From positions 868,001 through 932,000 of the forward strand of contig OY760134.1 in assembly GCA_963663145.1 (NCBI GenBank): a DNA stretch of 64,000 bases. The letters are read 5' to 3'. The notes beneath the pieces are model-generated. The model was not told the origin of the DNA. It saw nothing but the letters and a program-made list of their open reading frames with translations, and did no database searches. This DNA comes from Azotimanducus sp963663145 (GTDB lineage Bacteria; Pseudomonadota; Gammaproteobacteria; Pseudomonadales; Azotimanducaceae). This document shows, in pieces, positions 54,731 to 62,777 of the stretch. Made by a program: the position numbers and the translations under genes. Every line of letters begins with the position of its first letter. The stretch's first letter is position 1.

Positions 54731-55399
54731 TCAGCCTGCCAGGAACTCCCCTATCTGATCGGCCATGTTGCTGCAAGCGTTGGCTTGGACGCGGGCGATC
54801 ATGGGGACGGGGACGATGACGGCGGGCATAAAGGATGTGCCGGAAGCTTGAGAGCTGATCTTGCCCACTGTGGCGTTGTTTCTGACATCCCAGATGGATG
54901 CCTCGTATCGGGAGGATTTCTCCCAGCTCACGAAGCCGAAACAGCCAGCACCTGCCGGCGATGCGGCGCAGGTCATTCCGCCGCTTGAGCCGGTATTTTC
55001 GGTGGTGCCTTCGATCCAAACGATATAGCGCACGCCCAGGGTTTCAATGCGCTGCCGAAGGAGTGGTTCGTCGACATGCACGCTGAATTCGCGCAGCTCT
55101 CTGGGGGCGAAGCGGGGTTCGAACCAGGGGAAGGTCATGTCCTTGAAGTCGTGCTGAGAGATCACCTGAAAGGGAGTCTCGGTGCGAAGCAGCGATCTGC
55201 CAACGCAGCTTATGTATTCGATTTCCGTTTCGTGGCCGGCCGTCTGCAGACTCTTGCCGAGCACCACTACGGCATCTTGCCCGCCAATGCCCGTGCTTCC
55301 CTCTCGGAGCACCTGAACGCTTGAGGTCACGCAGCCACTGGTCAACAGCGCAATGCAGGCTACCCAGGCTAGTCTTCTCACGCACTTTCTCCCGGACAT
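54731..55399 (-). CDS. Lipoprotein of unknown function (distal end of VWA/channel cluster)
   Basis: 222 residues from ATG 55399. Signal peptide ends at the lipobox LLTSGC. The mature part has strand-rich segments: QDAVVVLGKSLQTAGHETEI, RSLLRTETPFQVISQHDFKD, IETLGVRYIVWIEGTTENTG and YEASIWDVRNNATVGKISSQ. No family recognised; the layout (VRYIVWIEG, then a statement about WDV) recalls small surface lipoproteins that sense or report. Last gene of the minus-strand cluster, convergent with hppA (14 bp). ATG 55453 is an alternative start. Confidence 0.7.
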   Translation of the reverse strand: MSGRKCVRRLAWVACIALLTSGCVTSSVQVLREGSTGIGGQDAVVVLGKSLQTAGHETEIEYISCVGRSLLRTETPFQVISQHDFKDMTFPWFEPRFAPRELREFSVHVDEPLLRQRIETLGVRYIVWIEGTTENTGSSGGMTCAASPAGAGCFGFVSWEKSSRYEASIWDVRNNATVGKISSQASGTSFMPAVIVPVPMIARVQANACSNMADQIGEFLAG

Positions 55400-55467
55400 C
55401 TGTTGCTTGATATTACTCCCTAATCTTGTGGTACGCCAATTCATGGATTTCATGATCGTCAGCCAAG

Positions 55468-56109
55468 CTATTCGGCACTCGCCGAGCGTTCGGTGAGCCA
55501 AGCTTTCACGTCCGGCAGGAGCGGAAATTGACGCGAAATCAATGCGGACGCGTCGCGCAGCGCGGTCCTGGTCGCCGCCGCAAGCGCGGAACCAGATTCC
55601 GAGCCTGCGAGCGTACGGAAGTTACGGGTATCCGAGCGTCCGTAGGCCGAAACCGTCCAGTTGGTGACCTCGCGCCCTTGAGGCTCAAGCACCCCAATCC
55701 GGTAGACTATTCGAACCTCGAAGAACTCGGTCTGCGTCTGCTCGGGTAGGCTGATTTCAAACGCAGTCACACTTGGCTGCAAGACGAGTTCCGAACCCAT
55801 GGCTTCTTGCCCAAGGCCACTGACCTTGGAAAATTGTCTAAACAAACCTCGCATGGTTTGCTCGAACATGCGCTGCTGATCGCGTCCAAGCGCAACGCTC
55901 CAGTCGCCGAAACCACTGATCGACTCTTCGTACTTGTAGGTACGGAATGCATCGTCGGACATGAGGCCGGCGTGTACGGGGAGGGGCTGGACAAGCGGCA
56001 GGGGATAGCTGCTCTGCATCTCGATCTGCGCACCTCCGCAGGCGCAAAGAAGCAAGCCGAGCAAGGCAATGCGCGAGCTACGGGAAATTGTGGTGCGGAT
56101 ACTCGCCAT
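55468..56109 (-). CDS. Lipoprotein of unknown function, VWA/channel cluster
   Basis: 213 residues from ATG 56109. Signal peptide RIALLGLLLCACGG with Cys at the expected place. Mature segments: YPLPLVQPLPVHAGLMSDDA, GRDQQRMFEQTMRGLFRQFS, FFEVRIVYRIGVLEPQGREV and ALRDASALISRQFPLLPDVK. The 'YRIgVLep.G.ev..W.v.aYG' strand-turn pattern suggests a domain like those of outer-membrane assembly lipoproteins; family not assigned. Ten bases downstream of the VWA gene, so co-transcribed. Confidence 0.75.
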   Translation of the reverse strand: MASIRTTISRSSRIALLGLLLCACGGAQIEMQSSYPLPLVQPLPVHAGLMSDDAFRTYKYEESISGFGDWSVALGRDQQRMFEQTMRGLFRQFSKVSGLGQEAMGSELVLQPSVTAFEISLPEQTQTEFFEVRIVYRIGVLEPQGREVTNWTVSAYGRSDTRNFRTLAGSESGSALAAATRTALRDASALISRQFPLLPDVKAWLTERSASAE

Positions 56110-56118
56110 AGGTAGAGT

Positions 56119-57126
56119 CTACTGGAGTTCAGACGAACCAACGAAAGCGCCAAGGTTGCGCTGGGTCAGTTCTCGCATGAGCGCCGCGAATCGATAGGCG
56201 TTGCGTCGTGCTTGCGGGGGTGCGTCGGGTGAAAAGAGCACCGGAAAGCCCACCGCATGAATGCGAACCCGACGCCTTCCGGTTTGCTCGCTCTCGCGAT
56301 TGGCTCGGTCCACCGCGTCCACCACGCCTTGGATGGAGCTGTTCTGCTGAAAGTCGTCGCCGAACACGTAGATGGAGATTTCCAATCCCGGGTCGAAGAA
56401 GGAAGAGATCGCCCGTTGAATGCCCTCAACCGGGCTCGAATTCGAGAACGGGTTCCAAGTCGCCAGCCTATCCACAATCTGCGTTCGCACCGTTGGAGAG
56501 TCCGGCATCCATCGACCCGCGAAGCTGCGGAACATGTAGTCGCCCATGTCATTCATGACTTGGATACCCTTGACTTGCGGATACACGGCCAAGACTTCGC
56601 CCACCTTTCTTCGAACGCCTTCCCAAGCGTAGCTGTACATGCTGCCCGAGGTGTCGATCACGAAGATGATGTACTGGCTGTCTGCGGTGATGCCGCCTAT
56701 GGCGTTGTTGCCGGTGACGCCGGCGGTGGCCTGCAGCGCGAGCATTTCTTCGGTGAGGGATTGGCGCGCCTTCGAGAGTCCGCGCGCGCGTTCGGCAAGC
56801 AAGAATTCCTTCTCCCCAACCTCCTTGATTTCGCGTTCAATCTTGGCAATTCGCGCCTGAAGCTCGCGTAGTTCTTTGCTTTCTTGGTCCAGCTCGACCT
56901 GTTTGTCGGAGAGTTCCAGTTTGGCTTGATCGGAAACGTTCCGCGACTGCAAGAGGGCGTCACGCATCACCGTGACCCTCTGTTCCAAGTCGTCGATGGA
57001 TTTCTCGTGGATTTGTGGTTCGGAAGTTTCCGTGACCATCAGCAGCAGCAGTAAGCCACCGAAGCCACAGCAGATCATCGCTAGGAAGGGCATGCCGAAG
57101 TCCTCGCCCTCTCTGCGCTTAATCAT
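56119..57126 (-). CDS. Membrane-anchored VWA-domain protein with coiled coil (second copy)
   Basis: 335 residues from ATG 57126, which overlaps the upstream VWA stop by ATGA. Near the N-terminus a TM segment FLAMICCGFGGLLLLLMVTE, then a long coiled coil (DLEQRVTVMRDALLQSRNVS, ELRELQARIAKIEREIKEVG), then a von Willebrand A domain with MIDAS FVIDTSGSMYSY and VYVFGDDFQ-like later strand (SIYVFGDDFQQNSS). The topology TM + coiled coil + large periplasmic domain is that of MotB/TolR-type stators, with VWA replacing the peptidoglycan-binding domain. No Asp is seen inside this TM. Confidence 0.82.
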   Translation of the reverse strand: MIKRREGEDFGMPFLAMICCGFGGLLLLLMVTETSEPQIHEKSIDDLEQRVTVMRDALLQSRNVSDQAKLELSDKQVELDQESKELRELQARIAKIEREIKEVGEKEFLLAERARGLSKARQSLTEEMLALQATAGVTGNNAIGGITADSQYIIFVIDTSGSMYSYAWEGVRRKVGEVLAVYPQVKGIQVMNDMGDYMFRSFAGRWMPDSPTVRTQIVDRLATWNPFSNSSPVEGIQRAISSFFDPGLEISIYVFGDDFQQNSSIQGVVDAVDRANRESEQTGRRRVRIHAVGFPVLFSPDAPPQARRNAYRFAALMRELTQRNLGAFVGSSELQ

Positions 57127-58202
57127 GGCCAGTCTGCCGAGGGTGAAAGAAAAGACCCGCCCGTACTGCGGGCGAGCTCCCAATAGGCACCGGCCGCCGC
57201 ATTGTCGCCCTCAAGCGGGAGCAGAATGATGTTGAACACCATGCCGGGGGTGACCACATTGACGGCATCGAAAAAGAGATCAAGGCGTTGGCGCGCGGAT
57301 ACGGTATTGCCGCGCGGCGTTCGGCGTCCCAAGGTTGGAAGTCCGTCGGTGACGAGAAACACTCGGTCCGGTGCGGGAGACAGGGTGCCAAGGAGATCGA
57401 TCAATGCCGCAAGGTTGGTACCCCCCTGCGGCGCAATCTCGTCGAGCGCATCGAAAGCTCGTTGCAGGTGATCTCCGGTGGCGCTCGGACGCCACTGGGC
57501 ATTGCCCAGTATGGCGCGCGCTTTCTCGCCAAACACAATCAATTCAAATTGACTATCAATCGGTAGCGATGCCGCAATCCAATTCGCGGTGCGCAAGGTT
57601 CGCAACCACTTCTCGGAAGCTTGGCGACGTTCGGGTGGCATGTTCTTCTTGCGTATGGCGTTCACCAAGGTCTCGTCGAGCATGCTGGCGGAGGTGTCTA
57701 TAGCCACCACAATGTGTTTGCCGTCCATGCGCATGCCGGAAAGGTATTGACGGCTGCCTTCACCCTCGAGTTCTCTTAGGGAAGTCCCCCCGCCGTCTTC
57801 GGCTTCGACTTCAAGTTCCGCGAGTTGTTGCCTCTGTGCCTCCACCTGCTTGGCGAGGGTATCGATTCGGGTTTCTTCATCGGTCAATCCCGCCTTGACC
57901 GCATCGAGCTCGTCTTGGTCTTCTTCGACCTCCTCTTTGAGCTTGGCTTTTGAGTTGCGTGTCCGCTCAAGCGCTTGTTCGGTTTCGGCAACCGTGCGAC
58001 GTAGTTCATCGAGACTCATGTCGCTCTCTTGCGAGAGGAAGTCGAGTCGGCGCATCTCAGCGAGCAACACTTCGTTGTCCTTCTCGAAGGCTTCGATGCT
58101 CTCGTGATTGAGAATGAAGAACATGAGCACAACCGCCCCGAGGCCGCAGGACATCACATCCAGAAACGACATGGAAAAGGTTGACAGCTTTCTACGCGCC
58201 AT
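57123..58202 (-). CDS. Membrane-anchored VWA-domain protein with coiled coil (first copy)
   Basis: 359 residues from ATG 58202. N-terminal TM LDVMSCGLGAVVLMFFILNH with an Asp at its start and the C-G-x-G motif shared with the neighbouring VWA protein. Coiled coil DELRRTVAETEQALERTRNS, KAKLKEEVEEDQDELDAVKA, TLAKQVEAQRQQLAELEVEA. VWA domain MIDAS VVAIDTSASMLDET, then GGTNLAALIDLLGTLSPAPD and VFLVTDGLPTLG. Such proteins pair with ExbB/MotA-type channels. Overlaps the ASKHA-like gene by 11 bases. Confidence 0.85.
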   Translation of the reverse strand: MARRKLSTFSMSFLDVMSCGLGAVVLMFFILNHESIEAFEKDNEVLLAEMRRLDFLSQESDMSLDELRRTVAETEQALERTRNSKAKLKEEVEEDQDELDAVKAGLTDEETRIDTLAKQVEAQRQQLAELEVEAEDGGGTSLRELEGEGSRQYLSGMRMDGKHIVVAIDTSASMLDETLVNAIRKKNMPPERRQASEKWLRTLRTANWIAASLPIDSQFELIVFGEKARAILGNAQWRPSATGDHLQRAFDALDEIAPQGGTNLAALIDLLGTLSPAPDRVFLVTDGLPTLGRRTPRGNTVSARQRLDLFFDAVNVVTPGMVFNIILLPLEGDNAAAGAYWELARSTGGSFLSPSADWP

Positions 58203-59526
58203 GACCCGCCAGCCGAATGGCCAAGACTTCTTGGCCGTTTTCCTTGAAGACATCCCCGCAGCCGAGCGACTGCACCAGTGCCTGGCTGCCGCCTTGTTTG
58301 CGATAGACCCCGATTGCGCCGGTTGTCGGCTTGGCGCAGTAAGAGTCTCCTGCCGACAAGTTTGAAAAGAGCTCGCCGAGTTGAGCCGAGTCGTTCACTT
58401 CATAGGCGACGCCTGCATACACCAGATGAGTGGGGGGATCCTCAATCGTCTCGTGCTCCGGGGAACTTGCCTGCTCTGCAGGCTCGCTTGAATCTTGCGC
58501 TGACTTCGGGGTCTGTTCGATAAGCAGAAGTGACTTGAGCGCGGTCACAAACCTGATGCCCTCATCGCCGCCGCTATCGAAACAGGCCGCGTTGCCGGCA
58601 AGTCCCTTGACGACGGCATCTACGGCTAGTACTTCGCAGTCGCTGATGCCGGCATCTTGTATACCCTGAATCAGGCCGGGGAATCGCGCCGCTCGCGAGG
58701 TCGCGCGCAGCCTTGCCCCCGGAACCTCGGCGCACAGGGCGACGGCAGTTTTGGCCTGATTCGCACTGAGCCTTTCAAGTTCGCGCACGTCGAAATTCAC
58801 GTGCCAGCTACCCGACTGGTTGCCCACCTCAAGATACAGCGCGTAATCAAGCGCGGCGACTTCGCCACGTAGCCAGGCGTAGAGGAGCGACCAAAGCTGC
58901 TGTTCGGTGTCGGCGATTCGCAAGGGATCAAACCTGGTTTCGCGCACGAATTCGTCGGCGATGCGCGAGAGCCAAGCATCCATGATGGGCAAGAGGCCGC
59001 CGTCGGGAACGGATTCCACCGTCAGGCGCTCCACTATGTCTTCCTTATGCGCGAGTCGCGTGATGGTCATTTGGTGCAGAGACACATCGATCACAAAGTC
59101 GCCGGGGTTGGTGGCGCCCGAGGCGACCAAGCCGTCCACCAGACCTAGGGTCGAAATCGAGGTTTGCTCGACAATGCCCAAAAGGACCGCGAGTTGATCC
59201 TTGCTGTAGTGGCTGGGCACGGCAATGAGGATTTCTTGATTCTCTACGGAGCCGGCCTGGATCAAGTACTTGAGTTGATTGAACACCAGATCGGCACCGG
59301 TGCGAATATTGCGGTTGCGCGATCGTACCGGCGAGGCGTCCAAGCGATGCCAATAGGCGGAATGCGAGCTCAAGGGAGAGCGCCGGTGTTCGGCGATCGC
59401 CGGTTCTCCAAGCACCAGATTCTTGCCCTCCACCAGCGCGAACCCAGGGGCCTGAACTTTGAGGTCTGTGCCTCGATACAGCGATAGCTCCCAGTCGTTG
59501 AGATCGAGAATTCTGAGCGGTGTCAT
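58192..59526 (-). CDS. ASKHA-fold-like cytoplasmic protein
   Basis: 444 residues, no signal or TM. The opening LRILDLNDWELSLYRGTDLK, GEPAIAEHRRSPLSSHSAYW and ADLVFNQLKYLIQAGSVENQ, then ILIAVPSHYSKDQLAVLLGI and DFVIDVSLHQMTITRLAHKE, follow the order of actin/Hsp70-type ATPases (phosphate loops, connect helix), but the nucleotide glycine motifs are weak. The C-terminal 100 residues contain an acidic linker (PEHETIEDPPTH) and a small beta domain. ATGA overlap with the channel gene. Possibly a PilM/FtsA-like adaptor for the machine. Fold call is inference. Confidence 0.6.
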   Translation of the reverse strand: MTPLRILDLNDWELSLYRGTDLKVQAPGFALVEGKNLVLGEPAIAEHRRSPLSSHSAYWHRLDASPVRSRNRNIRTGADLVFNQLKYLIQAGSVENQEILIAVPSHYSKDQLAVLLGIVEQTSISTLGLVDGLVASGATNPGDFVIDVSLHQMTITRLAHKEDIVERLTVESVPDGGLLPIMDAWLSRIADEFVRETRFDPLRIADTEQQLWSLLYAWLRGEVAALDYALYLEVGNQSGSWHVNFDVRELERLSANQAKTAVALCAEVPGARLRATSRAARFPGLIQGIQDAGISDCEVLAVDAVVKGLAGNAACFDSGGDEGIRFVTALKSLLLIEQTPKSAQDSSEPAEQASSPEHETIEDPPTHLVYAGVAYEVNDSAQLGELFSNLSAGDSYCAKPTTGAIGVYRKQGGSQALVQSLGCGDVFKENGQEVLAIRLAGHGA

Positions 59527-60323
59527 TCGCGAACCGTCATATGGCGAATGAGCCGTTCGTCACAGTAGCGCTGGGCATCGAGCACTAGGCGCTCCTGCAC
59601 AAGCTGTAGCTGGTAGACGAAGAACATGACCAGAATGCTGATCAAAAGGGCGATAAAGGTTGAGTTGAAGGCTACGCCCAGGGAAGCCGTGACGCCGGCA
59701 ATGTCACCTTCGACGGCCTTGTAGGCTTGTCCAAGGGCTTCGCCAATGCCCCGCACGGTGCCGATGAAGCCGATCGAAGGAATCGCCCAAGCGATGTAGC
59801 GAACCATGGCGAGTTCGCTGTCGAGACGCTCGGCTTCACTCTCGCAAATTGAGCGCACCGACTCGGATACGTCTTGAATATTTCGCGTCGACGCGAAGCG
59901 ACTCAAGGCGGCCATGAGCGCGCGGCTGAGCAGTGCATTGCTTTGTTGTCCCGGAAGGGCTTCGAGTGGTCGCAAGAACTTGCGCGAATCGGACGGGAGA
60001 ATGCTGACGCCTTCTACCACGCCTATGAGGTCCTGATCGAGGAGTGATCGCTCAGCCAAGGCCATCTTGGCCTTGAACCCCATGATGGCGAAGGACCAGA
60101 ACATGAGGATGAAGCAGGCTTCCTGCTCAAAGTCGCGCAGAATGACGTAAAAGGATCTCGGGGTGTCCACCAATTGCCCCGCAGCCGCCATGGCGGCTTG
60201 CGTTTCGAGTATGGCATCAGCGTTCGGGCGTATCACCACCACGTACACCAAGTGCACCAGCAGCGCGCAAATGAGCAGCGCGCTGGCCTGAAAGACGAGT
60301 TCTGTGCTTGTACTGAGTTTCAT
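59523..60323 (-). CDS. MotA/TolQ/ExbB-family proton channel protein
   Basis: 266 residues. First TM near the N-terminus (ASALLICALLVHLVYVVVIR), second FILMFWSFAIMGFKAKMALA, then the cytoplasmic domain and the conserved channel pair: YIAWAIPSIGFIGTVRGIGE ALG, followed by VEGDIAGVTASLGVAFNSTF then IALLISILVMFFVYQLQ. The 'P.lGllGTV.Gm...f' signature is present as IPSIGFIGTVRGIGEAL. No long cytoplasmic tail. Energises partner stators in related systems. ATGA overlaps with both neighbours. Confidence 0.88.
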   Translation of the reverse strand: MKLSTSTELVFQASALLICALLVHLVYVVVIRPNADAILETQAAMAAAGQLVDTPRSFYVILRDFEQEACFILMFWSFAIMGFKAKMALAERSLLDQDLIGVVEGVSILPSDSRKFLRPLEALPGQQSNALLSRALMAALSRFASTRNIQDVSESVRSICESEAERLDSELAMVRYIAWAIPSIGFIGTVRGIGEALGQAYKAVEGDIAGVTASLGVAFNSTFIALLISILVMFFVYQLQLVQERLVLDAQRYCDERLIRHMTVRE

Positions 60324-60643
60324 ATGTCTATGGGAAAGTCTACCGCCAGATCTTCCGAGATCATCTCGGAAGGAATGATGTCCTCGACCGACGATGGCTC
60401 TCCCGTCTTTTCAGTGTCCTCCTGCGTCTGTTCGGATTCACTGTCGTCTTCCTCTTGTGGCCCTTGCTGCGGTTCTTCGGCTGTTTGCGTGTCGCTTTGA
60501 GGCACCTCAATTTCCTGCGCGAGCAATGCGGCTGGCAGGGAGAGGGCGAGGATGAGCAGGCTGCCGAGGAGCAGGCGCGTTGGGCGAAGCCGGTGCGCAA
60601 GACCACTTTCATTCAATTGCCACTTGAACTCACTCATCTTCAT
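60320..60643 (-). CDS. Small acidic exported protein
   Basis: 107 residues. Hydrophobic signal (RLLLGSLLILALSLPAALLA) followed by an almost entirely Glu/Asp/Gln/Ser/Thr tail (QQGPQEEDDSESEQTQEDTE) and a short conserved-looking end ISEDLAVDFPIDI. Disordered by composition. Stop overlaps the channel gene by ATGA, and the start lies 3 bp after the PEGA/SUMF1 gene, so it is part of the operon and probably a periplasmic linker or regulator. No family recognised. Confidence 0.65.
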   Translation of the reverse strand: MKMSEFKWQLNESGLAHRLRPTRLLLGSLLILALSLPAALLAQEIEVPQSDTQTAEEPQQGPQEEDDSESEQTQEDTEKTGEPSSVEDIIPSEMISEDLAVDFPIDI

Positions 60644-60646
60644 CGG

Positions 60647-62716
60647 TCAAGAACTCTCATCCACATACTTGGCGATGCGAAAACCTAAGTCGATACGTGC
60701 TTGCGCGCCGTAGTCTCTGTAGGAGAGTCGTAGATCGCTCACCGAACCGTGCATCCAACTTGAACCTCGGATGACATGGTACTCGCCCTCAGTCGGTCCG
60801 GTCGCATCCGGGGGCTGTTCCGCGCTCGGTGTCTGTTCATAGTAATCCTGCACCCACTCGGCCACATTGCCGCCGAGGTCGTACAAGCCATGCTGATTCG
60901 CCTTGAAGCTCGCTACGGGCGCGCTGACGATGTGGTTGTCGTTATACCCGAAGATAACTCGGCTCACCACGTAGGTGGCCGACGTGTCGGCATAATTGCC
61001 GTGACGCTCTGGAGGTTTCGGCGTGTTCCCCCAAGGCATTTTGAGCAGTGCCTGGTCCTTGCCGACGTAGCGGGCCGCCCAAGCCCACTCCGCTTCGGTA
61101 GGCAGCCGGTAGCCCGATTGATTGATATCCCAGCCTTCGACCTTGGCCGCGCGTACTTGGTAGACGGGCGTCAATCCATCTTGTTCCGAGAGCCAATTGC
61201 AATAGCGTGCGGCTTCGTCCCAACTGATGCCGACCACGGGTTGGCCGTCTCCATCGAGCGAATGTCCGGCATGGCTTGCCGAGCTGTGACCGGGCGCGAA
61301 GGCACGAAATTGTGCATTGGTGACTTCCGTCGTGGCAAGGTAGAACTCACGCGTCAGCGGCACGGTGCGTACAACCTCGTTGGCGCGGCGGCCGGCTTCC
61401 CGTCGTGAAGCGCCGAGTTCGATGGTGGTCGGCTTCAAGAGTACGAGCGTTTGGTTCGAAGCGGTGGTGATTTCCGGCTTGAGACGCGCGAGTCGGGCAT
61501 CCTTAAGGGTCATCAGCCGCACATCCACGCGTTGCGTGAAGCCGGCGCGCGGCGTGATGTCGCGTACTTCAGTAGCATAGCCCAAGCGGCGAAACTCCAG
61601 ACGGTGGGTTTCGGAAGAGAGTTGCAGGCGCGTGTTGGCGTTGGGTTGTTCGCGTCCGTCGACGATTAAGCTGGAGTCTTCGGGCCAGACATGGATGACG
61701 ACCTCGCCGATCGAGCGGACGAGATCGACACGCATATTCTTCGATGCGCCAGCAGCAAGCGTCACTTGGCGCGCGGCTTCCTCGTAGCCGGTTTTGCGCA
61801 GGCGGATGCGGTGCGTTCGTTCCGGGGTCAGGCTCAGGCTGATCGGAGACACCCCCTGATAGGCATCGTTGAGGAGCACGACAGCACCTTCCGGGTCGCT
61901 CTCGAGCCGCATCGAGGCGGAGGCTTTTTCAAGCTCTATGATTGGAGGGCGCTGTGCTTCGTTGGCGATCACTTCGAGCTGAAGGGTCTTATTGGCATAG
62001 CCCGCTTTTCGAAACACCAGTTCTCTCACTCCAGACTCGAGGTCGATTTCGAGCGGTGTGACCCCGCGTGTTTCCCGATCAACCAGCACCTCCGCGCCGC
62101 TCGGGGTTGAGGTCAGGCGTATGTTGGCGAAATCTGGATCAAAGGCAAGTTCAAGTTGCCGCGCCAAGCCCCGACCCTGCAACTCGACTTCCTGCTCAAT
62201 CGACTTGTACAGTGCCAAGGTCGCTTGCAGGGTCCAAGTGCCTGCGGGCACCTCGACCTCTGAGATGGGCGTGGTACCGAGTGTTGTCCCGTCGACACTG
62301 ATGGAGGCGCCGCTCGGCTGTGAAGAGACGCTAAGCAGGCTGGGCAGTCTCTCAAGCCGATATTCGAAGCGCCTTGAAGTCTCATCAATGATGAGGTGGT
62401 CTTCAAAGGATCGGTAGCCGGGCGCGCTGATCGAGATTCGGTATTCGCCTTCTCGCATGAGACGAACACCCGCGAGTGGCAGGGAGAACCCCTTGTCTAT
62501 GTCCAAATCGATGGCGTAGGGAATCTCCGAGCCGTCGAGTTCGAGGACGAGAAATTCAACTCGCTTGGCGGAAAAGAGAAACCAACTTCCGAGGCCCACC
62601 AGCAACCCGATAAGAACAAGCGCGACCACAGGGGTATAGCGGCGCAGATAGTCGCCGAGCCCAAGCTGCCGTGTTGGCCGGTAAGGCCGTGCGATGATGG
62701 TATTGGCATCTGACAC
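60647..62716 (-). CDS. Membrane protein with PEGA repeats and a SUMF1/FGE-like domain
   Basis: 689 residues from GTG 62716 (VSDANTIIARPYRP). One TM (RYTPVVALVLIGLLVGLGSW), then at least four PEGA-type beta repeats: SVSSQPSGASISVDGTTLGT, LTSTPSGAEVLVDRETRGVT, LESDPEGAVVLLNDAYQGVS and HVWPEDSSLIVDGREQPNAN. The last 250 residues are a sulfatase-modifying-factor fold (FYLATTEVTNAQFRAFAPG, GISWDEAARYCNWLS, YRLPTEAEWAWAARY, LGGNVAEWVQDYY, HVIRGSSWMHGS, LGFRIAKY). The two catalytic Cys of true FGEs are absent, so it is likely a binding or structural module. Confidence 0.85.
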   Translation of the reverse strand: MSDANTIIARPYRPTRQLGLGDYLRRYTPVVALVLIGLLVGLGSWFLFSAKRVEFLVLELDGSEIPYAIDLDIDKGFSLPLAGVRLMREGEYRISISAPGYRSFEDHLIIDETSRRFEYRLERLPSLLSVSSQPSGASISVDGTTLGTTPISEVEVPAGTWTLQATLALYKSIEQEVELQGRGLARQLELAFDPDFANIRLTSTPSGAEVLVDRETRGVTPLEIDLESGVRELVFRKAGYANKTLQLEVIANEAQRPPIIELEKASASMRLESDPEGAVVLLNDAYQGVSPISLSLTPERTHRIRLRKTGYEEAARQVTLAAGASKNMRVDLVRSIGEVVIHVWPEDSSLIVDGREQPNANTRLQLSSETHRLEFRRLGYATEVRDITPRAGFTQRVDVRLMTLKDARLARLKPEITTASNQTLVLLKPTTIELGASRREAGRRANEVVRTVPLTREFYLATTEVTNAQFRAFAPGHSSASHAGHSLDGDGQPVVGISWDEAARYCNWLSEQDGLTPVYQVRAAKVEGWDINQSGYRLPTEAEWAWAARYVGKDQALLKMPWGNTPKPPERHGNYADTSATYVVSRVIFGYNDNHIVSAPVASFKANQHGLYDLGGNVAEWVQDYYEQTPSAEQPPDATGPTEGEYHVIRGSSWMHGSVSDLRLSYRDYGAQARIDLGFRIAKYVDESS

Positions 62717-62777
62717 CTTTCTCTTATGCGCCTCGCTCTCTCTTGTTGAAGTTTGTCCGTCGGTGAGACCAGCGTGA

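Noticed and set aside
60647..62716. Active formylglycine-generating enzyme
   Set aside because: Catalytic cysteines are missing and no sulfatase gene is nearby.
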